From: Ligilactobacillus pabuli
GTDB taxonomy: Bacteria; Bacillota; Bacilli; Lactobacillales; Lactobacillaceae
DNA length: 64,000 nucleotides
Direction of reading: 5' to 3'
Assembly (NCBI RefSeq): GCF_022836475.1
Contig: NZ_BQXH01000001.1
Location: 62,001 to 126,000, forward strand
Positions within the stretch are counted from its first letter, which is position 1. Each line of letters begins with the position of its first letter. Shown here one piece after another: positions 27,281-38,286 of this stretch. A model generated the notes under the pieces. It saw only the letters and a program-made list of their open reading frames with translations. It was not told where the DNA came from and did no database searches. The position numbers and the translations under genes were made by a program.

Positions 27281-30200
27281 TATCCATAAAATTTTAGTTC
27301 TGGGTTCTGGTCCAATTATTATTGGGCAGGCTGCTGAATTTGATTATTCAGGGACACAGGCCTGTTTAGCCTTGAAAGAAGAAGGTTATCAAGTCGTTTT
27401 GGTCAATTCTAACCCAGCAACGATCATGACTGACCATGAAGTAGCTGATCAAGTTTATCTCGAACCTTTAACGGTAGAAACAGTTACCAAGATCATTCGG
27501 CAAGAAGCACCTGATGCAATGTTGCCAACGTTAGGCGGGCAAGTTGCTTTGAATCTAGCGGTAGCGTTGGCAGAGACTGGGGTTTTAGATGAAATGCACG
27601 TTCAGCTGCTAGGTACAGGCTTAGCCTCGATCTCCCAAGCTGAAGACCGTGAGAAGTTCAAACAGTTAATGAATGACTTAGGCGAACCTGTCCCTGCGTC
27701 TGTGACGGTCCAAGAAGTAGAGCATGCGCTAGAATTTGCCAAACAAGTTGGTTACCCAGTCATTGTGCGCCCGGCTTTCACGATGGGCGGAACGGGTGGC
27801 GGGATTTGCCGCAACCAAGCACAGTTAGAACAAATAGTCGCGAACGGCTTGGAACTTTCACCTAGTCACCAGTGTTTGATCGAACAGTCCATTGCCGGTT
27901 TCCGCGAGATTGAATTTGAAGTAATGCGCGATGGAGCAGATAATGCCTTGGTCGTCTGTTCAATGGAAAACTTTGATCCAGTTGGTGTTCATACCGGAGA
28001 TTCAATTGTTTTTGCGCCGACGCAAACTTTAAGTGATCAAGAATATCAAATGTTACGTGACTGTGCGCTCAAATTGATCCGGGTACTCAAAATCGAAGGC
28101 GGTTGTAACGTACAGTTGGCTATGTCAGCCACCAGCATGGAGTACTATGTGATTGAAGTTAACCCACGGGTCTCACGGTCCTCTGCTTTAGCTTCGAAGG
28201 CTACGGGTTATCCGATCGCAAAGATGGCGGCAAAAATTGCAGTTGGGTTGAAATTAACTGAGATCATGAACCCAGTTACTAAAACGACCTACGCCGAATT
28301 TGAACCAGCCTTAGATTATGTAGTGGCAAAGATCCCACGTTGGCCTTTTGATAAGTTTACTCAGGCTGACCACACGATCGGGACGCAAATGAAAGCAACT
28401 GGTGAGGTGATGGCCTTAGGGCGTAATGCAGAAGAAGCCTTGTCCAAGGCGGTCTCTTCGCTAGAAATTGCGACGCATGACTTATACTGGGACAAAATCA
28501 CGCAGGTCAGCGACGAAGTCTTAGCTAAATACTTAGTCCACCCGACTGATGAACGGCTCTTTTATATCGCTGAGGCTTTCCGCCGCCAATGGTCGTTAGC
28601 CGATGTTGCGGGTTATACTAAGATGAATCAATATTTCTTGGATATTGTTTTGCACCTGGTCCAACTAGAAAAGCAAGTTCAAGCACAGCCTTTTGATGCA
28701 GACCAGTTAGAAGAGGCCAAATACTACGGTTTTAGTGACGAGACAATTGCTCGTTTGTGGCAGACTTCTGAAAGTCAAGTCCGTCAATTGCGGCATGAGC
28801 ACCAGTTGTTACCCGCCTATAAAATGGTCGATACTTGTGCGGCAGAGTTTGCCTCAGATACACCATACTTTTATAGTACCTACGGTGAAGCAAACGAAAG
28901 TCAACGCTCTAATAAGCAGTCGGTCTTGGTGATCGGTTCTGGTCCAATTCGGATCGGACAAGGGGTAGAATTTGATTATGCTACGGTCCACTGCGTGAAA
29001 GCCTTGCGCAAGGCTGGTTATGAAGCAATTGTGATGAATTCCAACCCAGAAACTGTTTCGACAGATTTCTCAATTTCTGATAAACTCTATTTTGAGCCGT
29101 TAACTGCCGAAAAGGTACTGGATGTGGTTGAGCTCGAACAACCATTAGGGGTCATTTTACAGTTTGGCGGTCAAACTGCGATCAACTTGGCGGAACCGTT
29201 CGCTAACAATGGGGTGAAGATCCTGGGAACGAGTTTGGATTCATTGAATCAGGCCGAAGATCGCGATGAATTTGACCAGTTGATCAAACAACTTGGTTTA
29301 ATGCAGCCGCAGGGTAAAATCGCCTACTCAACGGCGCAAGCAGTAGCAGGGGCTGAAGAAATTGGTTATCCGGTCTTAGTGCGCCCGAGTTATGTTTTAG
29401 GTGGCCGGGCAATGCAGATCGTCGAAAACGAAACACAATTGCGCCAATATTTAACGGAAAATGCCACGACAGTCGGTGATAAGCCCATTTTAGTTGACCA
29501 GTACCTCGAAGGTCGTGAATGTGAAGTTGACGCCTTATGCGATGGTGAAAATGTCTTACTGCCAGGGATCATGGAACACATTGAACGTGCAGGAGTCCAT
29601 TCAGGCGATTCGATGGCCGTCTATCCACCCCAACATTTGAGTCAGGCTGTTAAAGACCAAATTGTTGAAATTACGGGTCAACTAGCAGCTAAATTGCATT
29701 GTCTAGGCATTATGAACGTTCAGTTTATTATTGTCAAAGAACAGGTTTATGTCTTAGAAGTCAACCCACGTGCAAGTCGGACCGTGCCATTCTTGAGTAA
29801 GGTCACCGGCTTGGAGATGGCACAAGTTGCCACTCGGATCGCATTAGGTCAGTCATTAGCGGCACAAGGCTTAACAGCCGGTTTGCTGCCGGAACCAACC
29901 ACTAAGTATGTTAAAGCGCCAGTCTTCTCCTTTAGCAAGTTAAACGATAGTGATAGTCTGTTAGGGCCAGAAATGAAATCAACTGGTGAAGTCATGGGCA
30001 GCGACCCGCAATATGCGAATGCATTATTGAAGGCTTTCTTAGGGGCAGGAATGTCATTACCAGCAAACGGTAATGTGTTATTGACAGTTAGTGATGAAGA
30101 CAAACAGCAGGTCACCTCAATTGCGCAACGTTTTACGCGGATCGGCTATCGCTTGTATGCGACAACTGGAACGGCCAACTTATTGGCTGAACAGGGCTTG

Positions 30201-30449
30201 CACCCAACTCAGGTGGCCAAAGTTCACGAGAAACAAGCAGATCAAGCGGGAATTGTTGATTTGATCGCAGACGAAACGATCGACTTAGTGGTCAATACGA
30301 TGGGTGAAGATGTCGCTAAGAACTCTGACGGCTTTTTGATCAGACAAACAGCGATTGCGCATAATATCTTATTGCTAACTTCATTAGATACAGTCGAAGC
30401 CTTATTACTGGCGTTGGAAGGACAGTATTTGACAACAGCGCCATTATAA
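27264..30449 (+). CDS. carB: Carbamoyl-phosphate synthase large chain
   Basis: Makes carbamoyl phosphate from bicarbonate, ammonia and two ATP. 1061 aa with the duplicated ATP-grasp plan: [18 protein letters not shown] near residue 13 and [19 protein letters not shown] near residue 555 mark the two halves, and a C-terminal MGS-like allosteric domain starts near residue 930 ([16 protein letters not shown]). TTG start 27264 with GGGGAGGAAG upstream, inside carA. The allosteric domain would bind UMP or related effectors, inferred from relatives. Confidence 0.97.
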   Translation: MPKRNDIHKILVLGSGPIIIGQAAEFDYSGTQACLALKEEGYQVVLVNSNPATIMTDHEVADQVYLEPLTVETVTKIIRQEAPDAMLPTLGGQVALNLAVALAETGVLDEMHVQLLGTGLASISQAEDREKFKQLMNDLGEPVPASVTVQEVEHALEFAKQVGYPVIVRPAFTMGGTGGGICRNQAQLEQIVANGLELSPSHQCLIEQSIAGFREIEFEVMRDGADNALVVCSMENFDPVGVHTGDSIVFAPTQTLSDQEYQMLRDCALKLIRVLKIEGGCNVQLAMSATSMEYYVIEVNPRVSRSSALASKATGYPIAKMAAKIAVGLKLTEIMNPVTKTTYAEFEPALDYVVAKIPRWPFDKFTQADHTIGTQMKATGEVMALGRNAEEALSKAVSSLEIATHDLYWDKITQVSDEVLAKYLVHPTDERLFYIAEAFRRQWSLADVAGYTKMNQYFLDIVLHLVQLEKQVQAQPFDADQLEEAKYYGFSDETIARLWQTSESQVRQLRHEHQLLPAYKMVDTCAAEFASDTPYFYSTYGEANESQRSNKQSVLVIGSGPIRIGQGVEFDYATVHCVKALRKAGYEAIVMNSNPETVSTDFSISDKLYFEPLTAEKVLDVVELEQPLGVILQFGGQTAINLAEPFANNGVKILGTSLDSLNQAEDRDEFDQLIKQLGLMQPQGKIAYSTAQAVAGAEEIGYPVLVRPSYVLGGRAMQIVENETQLRQYLTENATTVGDKPILVDQYLEGRECEVDALCDGENVLLPGIMEHIERAGVHSGDSMAVYPPQHLSQAVKDQIVEITGQLAAKLHCLGIMNVQFIIVKEQVYVLEVNPRASRTVPFLSKVTGLEMAQVATRIALGQSLAAQGLTAGLLPEPTTKYVKAPVFSFSKLNDSDSLLGPEMKSTGEVMGSDPQYANALLKAFLGAGMSLPANGNVLLTVSDEDKQQVTSIAQRFTRIGYRLYATTGTANLLAEQGLHPTQVAKVHEKQADQAGIVDLIADETIDLVVNTMGEDVAKNSDGFLIRQTAIAHNILLLTSLDTVEALLLALEGQYLTTAPL

Positions 30450-30491
30450 AATGAACTGACAATTAGCTAAACGAAATGGGGAAATGAGTAA

Positions 30492-31439
30492 ATGAATGAA
30501 CAGCGCTTAGCAGTCGAATTACCAGGATTAACTTTAAAAAACCCAGTAATGCCGGCTAGTGGTAGCTTTGGCTTTGGCGATGGTCGAATCGCTTTGGAAA
30601 ATGATTTGAATCAGCTGGGTGCAGTTGTGTTGAAAACGACCACTAAAAACGCTCGAACTGGGAATCCGCAACCACAAATTGCACAGTTTCCTGAAGGCGT
30701 CTTAAATTCAGTGGGATTAACTAATCCAGGAGTTAAAGCTGTAGTGCAGCAAAAACTTCCTGCTTTGAGAACGAAGTACCCAGATTTGCCACTCATTGGC
30801 AGTGTTGCTGGTGAATCAGTGGAAGATTATATGATAGTTGCACAACAGTTAGCGGAATCTGGTTTGCTCCAAGCGCTAGAATTGAATGTTTCTTGTCCCA
30901 ATGTTGCAGAAGGCGGGATGCAGTTTGGTGTTGATCCGCGTACGATCACCAAGCTAACCAGTTTAGTTAAGCAACAGGTCGACCTGCCGGTGTACGTTAA
31001 ATTATCGCCAAACGTGACTGATATCGTGGAATGCGCGCAAGCAGCCGCATTAGGTGGTGCAGATGGGTTAACCATGATCAATACGGTCTATGGAATGCGG
31101 ATCGACCCAGTGACTCGTCGACCTGCGGTGGGCAATGTGATGGGCGGCTGGTCTGGTCCAAGTTTAAAGCCATTAGCTATTCGGATGATTTATCAGGTCG
31201 CACAGCAGGTGGCCTTGCCGATCATCGGAGTGGGCGGAATTAGTAGCGCAGCCGATGTAATTGAAATGTATTTGGCTGGTGCGAGCGCAGTCCAGGTTGG
31301 AACGGCACAATTTAGTGATCCATTAGCTTGTTGGCACATTATTGCAGACTTAGAAGAAGAGCTCGATAAATTACAACTGACGAGTTTAACAGAACTAAGA
31401 AATGAAGTTAAAGAAGGGTTTTTAAATGAGAGAAGATAG
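30492..31439 (+). CDS. pyrD: Dihydroorotate dehydrogenase, class 1B type catalytic subunit
   Basis: FMN enzyme oxidising dihydroorotate to orotate. 315 aa. [14 protein letters not shown] near residue 19 and [14 protein letters not shown] near residue 133 (catalytic Cys) match class 1B, as do [28 protein letters not shown] in the FMN-phosphate region. Class 1B normally works with the iron-sulphur/FAD subunit PyrK, yet no pyrK lies in this operon: carB is directly before it and pyrF overlaps its end by 14 bp. Lactobacillus plantarum is known for a similar pyrK-less operon. The electron acceptor cannot be told from sequence. Confidence 0.93.
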   Translation: MNEQRLAVELPGLTLKNPVMPASGSFGFGDGRIALENDLNQLGAVVLKTTTKNARTGNPQPQIAQFPEGVLNSVGLTNPGVKAVVQQKLPALRTKYPDLPLIGSVAGESVEDYMIVAQQLAESGLLQALELNVSCPNVAEGGMQFGVDPRTITKLTSLVKQQVDLPVYVKLSPNVTDIVECAQAAALGGADGLTMINTVYGMRIDPVTRRPAVGNVMGGWSGPSLKPLAIRMIYQVAQQVALPIIGVGGISSAADVIEMYLAGASAVQVGTAQFSDPLACWHIIADLEEELDKLQLTSLTELRNEVKEGFLNERR

Positions 31440-32136
31440 ACCAATTATCGCCCTTGATTTTCCAGATCAAGAGAGCGTCATGAAATTTTTAGAGCTTTTC
31501 CCCAGAGATGAACAATTGTTCGTTAAAATTGGAATGGAACTATTTTATAGTTGTGGACCAAAGCTAATTACAGAAATGACAGACCGCGGCTACGATGTCT
31601 TTTTAGACTTAAAGTGTCATGATATTCCTCATACAGTTGAAGCTGCTTTAAGAAGTATTTCGAAGTTAAATGTTACTTTAACTACTGTCCATGCTAGTGG
31701 CGGTCTACAAATGATGCAAGCGGCCAAACGCGGCCTAGCTGCTACTGGTTCAAAAGCAAAAATTGTTGCGATCACTCAGCTAACATCAACTTCTGAAGAA
31801 ATGATCCAACAAGAACAACTCGCACCTGTAACTATGGCCGAAAGTGTTAGCCATTACGCTCAGTTAGCCGAACAAGCTGGGTTAGACGGCGTAGTTTGTT
31901 CAGCCTTTGAAGCTCAACAAATTAAAGAAGTAACCAATAATGATTTTTTGACAGTGACACCAGGGATCCGGTTAAAAACGGACAGTCATGATGATCAACA
32001 ACGAGTAATGACACCTGATCAAGCTGCCCAAGCTGGCGCAGCAATGATCGTTGTCGGTCGCAGTATTACACAAGCAGCAGATCCATACCAGGCATACTGT
32101 GAAGTTAAGAGATTATGGAAAGAAGGACAAAATTAA
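31426..32136 (+). CDS. pyrF: Orotidine 5'-phosphate decarboxylase
   Basis: Last step to UMP. 236 aa TIM barrel of the bacterial group I type. [11 protein letters not shown] at the N terminus, the catalytic [14 protein letters not shown] near residue 63 (the D-K-x-x-D set) and [20 protein letters not shown] near residue 185 with VGRSIT following are conserved. ATG 31426 lies inside pyrD, after AAGAAGGG. Its stop shares a base with the pyrE start (TAATG). Confidence 0.96.
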   Translation: MREDRPIIALDFPDQESVMKFLELFPRDEQLFVKIGMELFYSCGPKLITEMTDRGYDVFLDLKCHDIPHTVEAALRSISKLNVTLTTVHASGGLQMMQAAKRGLAATGSKAKIVAITQLTSTSEEMIQQEQLAPVTMAESVSHYAQLAEQAGLDGVVCSAFEAQQIKEVTNNDFLTVTPGIRLKTDSHDDQQRVMTPDQAAQAGAAMIVVGRSITQAADPYQAYCEVKRLWKEGQN

Positions 32137-32753
32137 TGAAACAAATTGCTGAGGCACTATTAAAAATCAATGCCGTTAAACTATCCCCGAAAGAACCATT
32201 TACATGGGCCAGCGGGATCAAAAGTCCAATTTATTGTGATAACCGCTTAACTATTAGCTTTCCTACCGTCCGTAAAATGATTGCAACAGGAATGGCACAA
32301 ATTATTCGCGAAAAATATCCTGATGCAGACGTGATCGCTGGGACTGCCACTGCTGGTATTCCTCATGCAGCTTGGGTCGCAGAGTTGTTAGACCTGCCGA
32401 TGATTTACGTTCGCTCCAAACCTAAGGATCATGGTAAGGGAAAGCAGATTGAGGGGGTTGTTTCTACTGACCAAAAAGTAGTTTTGATCGATGATTTACT
32501 GTCAACTGGCGGAAGTGTTCTCACAGCGGCAGCAGCGGTACAGGCAGAAGGGGTAGAGGTCCTTGGAGTAGTAGGAATCTTTAACTATGAGTTAGCTGCT
32601 TTACAAGAAAATTTTGCAGAGCGTAACTTAACTTATCAAACTTTAACCAATTATTCTGAACTTCTGGAAGCTGCTAATGCCGAACGGACGTTCACGGAGG
32701 CAGAAATGGCTTCGATGTTGGAATGGAAAAAAGATCCAACCGCTTGGAAGTAA
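32136..32753 (+). CDS. pyrE: Orotate phosphoribosyltransferase
   Basis: Joins orotate and PRPP to orotidine 5'-phosphate, the step before PyrF. 205 aa. [16 protein letters not shown] near the N terminus and the PRPP loop [18 protein letters not shown] near residue 113 are the family's marks, plus [18 protein letters not shown] in the flexible loop. I choose ATG 32136, which has AGAAGGA ten bases before, over an in-frame ATG at 32115 inside pyrF. Last gene of the operon. Confidence 0.96.
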   Translation: MKQIAEALLKINAVKLSPKEPFTWASGIKSPIYCDNRLTISFPTVRKMIATGMAQIIREKYPDADVIAGTATAGIPHAAWVAELLDLPMIYVRSKPKDHGKGKQIEGVVSTDQKVVLIDDLLSTGGSVLTAAAAVQAEGVEVLGVVGIFNYELAALQENFAERNLTYQTLTNYSELLEAANAERTFTEAEMASMLEWKKDPTAWK

Positions 32754-32768
32754 AATAGTTAGAAAAAA

Positions 32769-32826
32769 GATATACTTATTTTAGTAGTTTGCAAATCAAA
32801 CACTAAAGCAGGTATATCATTTTTAT
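32769..32826 (+). terminator. Terminator of the pyr operon
   Basis: A long imperfect hairpin: outer GATATAC/GTATATC, inner TTTAGT-GTTTG/CAAAC-ACTAAA, then a T-rich run. The stem is AU-rich, so efficiency is uncertain. Confidence 0.7.
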
Positions 32827-33225
32827 TTTTCAAGCTTGATTGGAAAAAATAGGGCTGATCAAACTAACATATAATAGTCATAAAATCAGAGCTTTTTTAC
32901 TATTTTAATCACGTTGGTCAATGATATTTGCGAAAAAATTGGCTAGAGTGTAAACTTATTATATGTATCAGTCTAAGGTAAAAGTTAAGTTGTTCAAATT
33001 TTCCAACTTAGTTGATAAAAATGCTGAAAAAAACTATTTTTTTGCTGTGAAAGATACTTATTCTTGATATACTTATAAGTAATAGCTACAAGAGTGTGGT
33101 TAGTTTTTAATCAACGAGTTAGATAGTTTTTTAAGAACTTAGTTTTGCAACACGAAACGGCTAAAGTGACTAGAATTATGAAAAATGATATTTAGTTATT
33201 TATATAAAGAAAAGGGGTCGTATGT
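32827..33225 (+). promoter_or_regulatory. AT-rich control region upstream of the LysR-type gene
   Basis: About 400 bp without an open frame I can support. It contains a perfect 12-bp palindrome TACTTATAAGTA at 33070-33081 and a nearby related GATACTTATT at about 33052, a layout like a LysR-type operator. The regulated promoter was not located with confidence. Confidence 0.4.
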
Positions 33226-34191
33226 ATGAAAACTCAGCATGAAAGTATTTTTTCATCAAAGACGCTAACTTATTTTTTACAGCTGGCGGAAACAATGAGC
33301 TATACTCAAGCTGCGCAAATTTTAGGCATTACGCAACCAGCCTTAACCCAGCAAATTAAAAAGTTGGAAAAAAATGTTGGTGCGCCTCTGTTTTATTCAG
33401 TGGGCAAAAAGTTGCATTTGTCTGATGCTGGTTATACCATGCTAGATGCAACACACCAAATTTATGAAACGTTAAACCGAGCAACTGACGAAGTCCAACA
33501 AGCAACCAGTCCTGATCTGGGTGAAATTAACGTTGGTATTTTAGCTTCTATCGATACCGGGGTCTTTTTCGATTTCGTAGTTAAGTTTTACGAACGACAT
33601 CCAAATGTCAAGTTGACGATCTATTCATTAACTCGCAAAGAAATTTGGGAAGGCTTAGAAAATAATCAACTTGATTTGGCGATTATGTACTTGCCTGATG
33701 GAAGCATTAAAAATTGGAAACAATATGAGATTAAGACGATCTTGGCTGAAAACTTATTATTTGTGCACCACAATGAGAAGTTGAAAAAACGCCGGAAAGT
33801 TAAGTTAAAAGATACATTAAACCGTCCATGGGTCGGATATCCGCTTGATTTTTATGTGAATAATCAGTTACATGAGGCATTTCGTAATGAAAATATTGAT
33901 AGTCCTGATTTTGCGGCACGTTTTACACAACCAGAACAGCTATTGCAATTTGCTAAGAAAACTGACACTTATACCGCATTACCTGATTCATTTGTGGCAT
34001 CCCGTCAGAAAGAAGCTGCAGGACTTTATCAGGCACAATTTGAACCCGCAATTAATTTTGAAATGTCATTTGTTTATCGCAAAGGTAAGAGTGAGATTCC
34101 ACGGATCACGAATTTCTTCCAAGAATTTGACCAATATTTAATCGATAAAGATTATATTTCACGCTTGACAGAATCTATTGAGGAGAAATAA
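33226..34191 (+). CDS. LysR-family transcriptional regulator
   Basis: 321 aa. The N-terminal winged helix (about residues 10-70) has the LysR pattern TLTYFLQLAETMSYTQAAQILGITQPALTQQIKKLE; a periplasmic-binding-like effector domain covers about 95-300. ATG 33226 follows AAAGGGG. The target is not evident: it stands alone between the pyr operon and the pyrophosphatase gene, with no divergent partner, so autoregulation through the palindrome upstream is only a guess. The C-terminal acidic end (SRLTESIEEK) is unremarkable. The ligand cannot be inferred. Confidence 0.9.
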   Translation: MKTQHESIFSSKTLTYFLQLAETMSYTQAAQILGITQPALTQQIKKLEKNVGAPLFYSVGKKLHLSDAGYTMLDATHQIYETLNRATDEVQQATSPDLGEINVGILASIDTGVFFDFVVKFYERHPNVKLTIYSLTRKEIWEGLENNQLDLAIMYLPDGSIKNWKQYEIKTILAENLLFVHHNEKLKKRRKVKLKDTLNRPWVGYPLDFYVNNQLHEAFRNENIDSPDFAARFTQPEQLLQFAKKTDTYTALPDSFVASRQKEAAGLYQAQFEPAINFEMSFVYRKGKSEIPRITNFFQEFDQYLIDKDYISRLTESIEEK

Positions 34192-34298
34192 GCTAGAAGT
34201 AGCAGTACTTTGCTTGATAGTGTTCCAGTCAATTTGGAATTCAAATTGTTTGTTAGCTTTATCAAATACCATATTTATATTAAGGAGAGTTATTTTAA

Positions 34299-35222
34299 AT
34301 GAAACAACTAGTTTTTGGTCACAAAAACCCAGATACAGACGCAATTGTTGCCGCTAAGGCATATTCTTATTTACTAAATCAATTAGGCTATGAAACTGAA
34401 GCTGTTGCTTTGGGTGAACCAAATGACGAAACCAATTTTGTCTTGGAACATTTCTCAGAACCAACACCGCGCGTAATTACCAGCGCAAGCTCTGAAACAG
34501 AAGAAGTTGTGTTAGTTGACCATAATGAAGCACAACAAAGTGTTGACGATATTAAAGATGTTCGTGTTACACATGTGATCGATCATCACCGCATTGCCAA
34601 CTTTGTAACAGCATTGCCATTGTACTACCATGCAGAACCAGTGGGTTGCACAAGTACAATTATCTTTAAAGAATTTCAGGAGAACAATGTTGAAATTCCA
34701 GCCAAACTTGCTGGATTAATGTTATCTGCTATTATTTCAGATACATTATTATTCAAGTCACCAACAACAACGGATGTTGATATTGCCATCGGTAAAAAGT
34801 TGGCTGAAATTGCTGAAGTTGACTACGAAAAATATGGCTTGGCAATGTTAAAAGCAGGGACAAACTTAGCAACTAAAACTGCTGAAGAATTAGTAACATC
34901 TGATGCTAAATCATTTGAAATGGGTGGTAAGACGGTTCGAGTTGACCAAGTTAACACTGTTGACTTAGATGAAGTTTTTGCTCGTGAAGATGAATTACGC
35001 GCAGCAATCGAAGCACAAAACAAGGATAATGGTTATGATTTATTCTTATTAATGGTTACTAATATCTTGGATTCAAATACTCGCTTATTAACCTTGGGCT
35101 CTGGACAAGAAGTGGTTGAAAAAGCCTTTGATCAAAAGCTTGTAGATGATAAAATGGATCTTCCTGGTATTGTTTCACGTAAAAAACAAGTTGTACCACC
35201 ATTGGAAGAAGCTTTTGCCTAG
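34299..35222 (+). CDS. ppaC: Manganese-dependent inorganic pyrophosphatase (family II)
   Basis: Hydrolyses pyrophosphate, driving biosynthetic reactions. 307 aa DHH/DHHA2 protein: [14 protein letters not shown] at the N terminus supplies metal ligands, [10 protein letters not shown] and [10 protein letters not shown] hold the DHH motif, and [14 protein letters not shown] at the C terminus binds the substrate phosphate. ATG 34299 follows AAGGAGAG. The leader contains a perfect inverted repeat CAATTTG-GAATT-CAAATTG at 34230-34248. It is a single-gene unit ending in a terminator. Confidence 0.96.
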   Translation: MKQLVFGHKNPDTDAIVAAKAYSYLLNQLGYETEAVALGEPNDETNFVLEHFSEPTPRVITSASSETEEVVLVDHNEAQQSVDDIKDVRVTHVIDHHRIANFVTALPLYYHAEPVGCTSTIIFKEFQENNVEIPAKLAGLMLSAIISDTLLFKSPTTTDVDIAIGKKLAEIAEVDYEKYGLAMLKAGTNLATKTAEELVTSDAKSFEMGGKTVRVDQVNTVDLDEVFAREDELRAAIEAQNKDNGYDLFLLMVTNILDSNTRLLTLGSGQEVVEKAFDQKLVDDKMDLPGIVSRKKQVVPPLEEAFA

Positions 35223-35247
35223 TTTGTAACAACTTAACAATAAAAAA

Positions 35248-35286
35248 ATGGTCTGTACCTCAGTAAAAGGGGCGCGGGCTATTTTT
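35248..35286 (+). terminator. Terminator of ppaC
   Basis: Stem ATGGTCTGTACCTC with GGGGCGCGGGCTAT (13 of 14 paired if G-U pairs are counted), seven-base loop, then T5. Confidence 0.75.
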
Positions 35287-35431
35287 ATTGATTACATGAG
35301 TAAATTGTTACTTTAACTAAATTACAAAAATTAAAAAACCACCACAAAGGGAGGTTAATCATTAGAAATACTTTTATTTACGTAGATAAAAACATATAAT
35401 AAGAAGGAAAACATTATTTGAGGTGATTATA

Positions 35432-36196
35432 ATGAGTCAAGAAAAACGAGTAGAATTAATTAAACAATTACTAGAAGAAAGACAAGAACTGTCAACTAAA
35501 GATATTATGAGTGAATTTGGTATCTCTCAGGATACAGCCCGGCGAGATATAGTTTTGCTAACCAAACGTGGTGAAGTTCGTCGAACTCATGGGGGCATTT
35601 TACCACTTGACTTTGGGAGAAGTGTCCCTAATTATGAAAGCCGCCTAGCACGTTTTAGCAAGCCTAAAACACAGATTGCGTTAGAGGCATTAAATTATTT
35701 TAAACCACAGCATGTTTACTTCATTGATTCATCAACAATTTTGTTGAAAACATGTCAAAATCTAAATGTTCCGTTGACGGTTGTGACACACTCGCTAGAT
35801 AATTGTATAGCTTTGGCACAAAATAACAAAGTTACGGTTAAAAGTTTGAGTGGAACACTTGATCATGATAATCGTTTCTTCTATTCAAATTTAGCAATGG
35901 AAGAGTTACAAGATATTATGTTTGATACCGCGTTTATTGCCGCCTCAGGAATCGATGAGAATGGTGTCTATCTACTTGATCAAGACGATGCCGAAATTGT
36001 TGGGATGGCTGTTAAACGAGCTCGAAAAGTAATTTTAGTAGCGGAACATCAGAAATTTGTTAATAAATCTTATTACCGAATCTGTTCCTTAGACAAAATC
36101 TCACTTTTTATTACTGATAAAATGCCGACTAAAAAGCAACGAGAACTGTTTTCTCCCGAAACGGAAATTAAAATCGCAGAGAACATTAGTAAATAA
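35432..36196 (+). CDS. DeoR-family transcriptional regulator
   Basis: 254 aa. The helix-turn-helix (about 5-60) reads ELSTKDIMSEFGISQDTARRDI followed by RRTHGGI, the DeoR signature. The sugar-phosphate-isomerase-like sensor domain has FIDSSTILLKT near residue 92 and AFIAASGIDENGVYLLDQDDA near residue 168. DeoR proteins usually respond to phosphorylated sugars. ATG 35432 has GAGGTG eight bases before; the in-frame GTG at 35423 lies within that site. No sugar genes adjoin it, so its regulon is elsewhere or it is an orphan. Confidence 0.9.
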   Translation: MSQEKRVELIKQLLEERQELSTKDIMSEFGISQDTARRDIVLLTKRGEVRRTHGGILPLDFGRSVPNYESRLARFSKPKTQIALEALNYFKPQHVYFIDSSTILLKTCQNLNVPLTVVTHSLDNCIALAQNNKVTVKSLSGTLDHDNRFFYSNLAMEELQDIMFDTAFIAASGIDENGVYLLDQDDAEIVGMAVKRARKVILVAEHQKFVNKSYYRICSLDKISLFITDKMPTKKQRELFSPETEIKIAENISK

Positions 36197-36279
36197 TTAA
36201 ATAAATTAGATTTTTCGTGGAAATTCACACCCTGAACTTGTTATAATAGTGTAAATTCAATGATAGGTGCGTGAGAGAA

Positions 36280-37446
36280 ATGACGTTAGAACATAAATTT
36301 AATCGACAAGTTGAACAAGTGGCAGTTTCAGATATTCGTCAATTTGATATTGATGTTAGTGAGATCCCTGGAATCATTAAATTAACTTTAGGTGAACCAG
36401 ATTTCAACACACCTGAACACGTTAAGCAAGCAGCAATTCAAGCAATTAATGATAATCAGTCCCACTATACTCCTAATCCGGGAATTCCTGCATTACGAGA
36501 GGCGACAGTAAAATATTTTAATTCCAAGTACCATTTAAATTACGAGCCTGATCAAGTTATTACAACAATTGGCGCAACAGAAGGAATTGCTACTGCATTA
36601 CAAACGATTTTAAACCCAGGTGATACAGTTTTAGTTCCCACGCCAGTTTTTCCAATCTATTTGCCGATCACTGAAATTAATCACGGACAATGTGTGACGA
36701 TCGATACTAGTCAAGATAATTTTGTTTTGACGCCTGAAAAATTAAAGGCAACCATTGCTGCTAACAAAGAAAAAAATATCAAAGCGTTAGTATTAGTTTA
36801 TCCAAGTAATCCAACCGGGGTAACTTATTCAAGACAACAGCTGCAAGATTTAGCACAAGTGATCCGCGAAAGTGGAATGTGGGTCTTATGTGACGAAGTC
36901 TATGCAGAATTAACATATTCAGATGAACATACAAGTCTGGCTGAATTTTTACCAGACCAAGTTTTGTTAGTGTCCGGTTTATCTAAATCACACGCAATGA
37001 CTGGCTGGCGTGTTGGCTTTTTATTTGGGCCAGAAGATTTTATCGAACAGGCAATTAAAGCTCATCAGTATCTGGTTACAGCACCAACTAATAACGTGCA
37101 ATTTGCAGCTCTTGCAGCCGTTACTAATGGTCAGGAAGATAGTTTGCCAATGAAAGCCGAATATCTCAAACGCAGAGAATACCTTTGTCGTGAATTGGCA
37201 GCTAGCGGATTCGAAGTTGCTAGTCCTGACGGCGCCTTTTACCTGTTTGCCAAAATTCCGGCTAAATTTGGAACAGATTCATGGCAGTTTGTGCGTGCGT
37301 TGGCCAAAGATGCACATGTTGCTTTGATTCCAGGAGCTTCTTTTGGACCAGGCGGTGAGGGCTACGTTCGCTTAAGCTATGCAGCCTCAATGGAAGATTT
37401 AGAGACAGCAGTACAAAGAATTAAAGAATATGTAAATCAAAAGTAG
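36280..37446 (+). CDS. patA: PLP-dependent aminotransferase, PatA/N-acetyl-LL-diaminopimelate type
   Basis: 388 aa class I/II aminotransferase. IKLTLGEPDFNTPEHVKQAA near residue 30, VYPSNPTGVTYS, and VSGLSKSHAMTGWRVGF near residue 230 (PLP Lys) are seen, as is RLSYAASMEDL at the end. It resembles B. subtilis PatA, which acts in lysine/diaminopimelate synthesis, more than it does the enzyme at 8706, with which it shares only the general fold. Substrate is inferred. ATG 36280 is chosen: AGGTG lies ten bases before it. A near-perfect extended -10 (TGTTATAAT) is at 36241-36249. Confidence 0.78.
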   Translation: MTLEHKFNRQVEQVAVSDIRQFDIDVSEIPGIIKLTLGEPDFNTPEHVKQAAIQAINDNQSHYTPNPGIPALREATVKYFNSKYHLNYEPDQVITTIGATEGIATALQTILNPGDTVLVPTPVFPIYLPITEINHGQCVTIDTSQDNFVLTPEKLKATIAANKEKNIKALVLVYPSNPTGVTYSRQQLQDLAQVIRESGMWVLCDEVYAELTYSDEHTSLAEFLPDQVLLVSGLSKSHAMTGWRVGFLFGPEDFIEQAIKAHQYLVTAPTNNVQFAALAAVTNGQEDSLPMKAEYLKRREYLCRELAASGFEVASPDGAFYLFAKIPAKFGTDSWQFVRALAKDAHVALIPGASFGPGGEGYVRLSYAASMEDLETAVQRIKEYVNQK

Positions 37447-37474
37447 TTTTTAGTAATATTGGAGGCAAAGAATT

Positions 37475-38251
37475 TTGAATGCTAATGAAAAGCAAAGACC
37501 TATTGGAGTTTTTGATTCTGGTGTAGGTGGGATTAGTGTCTTAAAGGAAATCTATCAATTAATGCCTAATGAGACATATTTGTTTTATGGTGACTCGGCT
37601 CATGCACCATATGGAGTTAAAAGCCCAACAGAAGTGTTTGAACTTAGCCATGCAATTGTAGAAAAATTTATCGCGCAGAATGTTAAAGCCATTGTCATTG
37701 CCTGTAACACGGCCACTAGTGCCGCTATCGCTCGCTTACGGCAAGAATACCCAGCAATTATATTCGTGGGCTTAGAACCAGCTGTTAAGCCAGCCGTAGA
37801 ACATCAGAAAAACTCAGAAATTATTGTGATGGCAACAAAGTTAACTTTAAAAGAAAAAAAGTTTGCTGACTTAGTTGATCAGTATGAAGATCAGGCTAAT
37901 ATCGTCCGCTTACCGGCTTCAGAGCTAGTTGAATTTGTCGAACGCGGCGAGATTAATTCACCGGAATTAAATACCTACTTAAACAATTTATTGCATCCAT
38001 ATCTTGGGAAAATAGATACGATTGTTTTGGGTTGTACACATTTCCCATTTGCTCGGGATGCGATTCAAAAAGTAGTTGGCCCAGATGTCTTCATCATTGA
38101 CGGAGCTTATGGTGCAGCTAAACGGCTTGAAAACGAACTGATTCGGACTGATCTTCGCAATGATACTGTTACCGAGACTGAAATTAGTTTTGCTAATAGT
38201 AATCCTGATCCAGCCGAAATTCAGCTTAGTCATCAGTTATTTGAGCTCTAA
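37475..38251 (+). CDS. murI: Glutamate racemase
   Basis: Cofactor-free racemase that makes D-glutamate for peptidoglycan. 258 aa. IGVFDSGVGGISVLKEI at the N terminus, VIACNTATSAA near residue 72 and VLGCTHFPF near residue 185 supply the two catalytic Cys. TTG start at 37475 with GGAGGCAAAGAATT upstream. It follows the aminotransferase by 28 bp. The murI-GNAT-HAD order is a common arrangement in lactobacilli. Confidence 0.95.
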   Translation: MNANEKQRPIGVFDSGVGGISVLKEIYQLMPNETYLFYGDSAHAPYGVKSPTEVFELSHAIVEKFIAQNVKAIVIACNTATSAAIARLRQEYPAIIFVGLEPAVKPAVEHQKNSEIIVMATKLTLKEKKFADLVDQYEDQANIVRLPASELVEFVERGEINSPELNTYLNNLLHPYLGKIDTIVLGCTHFPFARDAIQKVVGPDVFIIDGAYGAAKRLENELIRTDLRNDTVTETEISFANSNPDPAEIQLSHQLFEL

Positions 38252-38286
38252 CATATTATTTCATATTGGTGGTGGAACAAAGTAGG

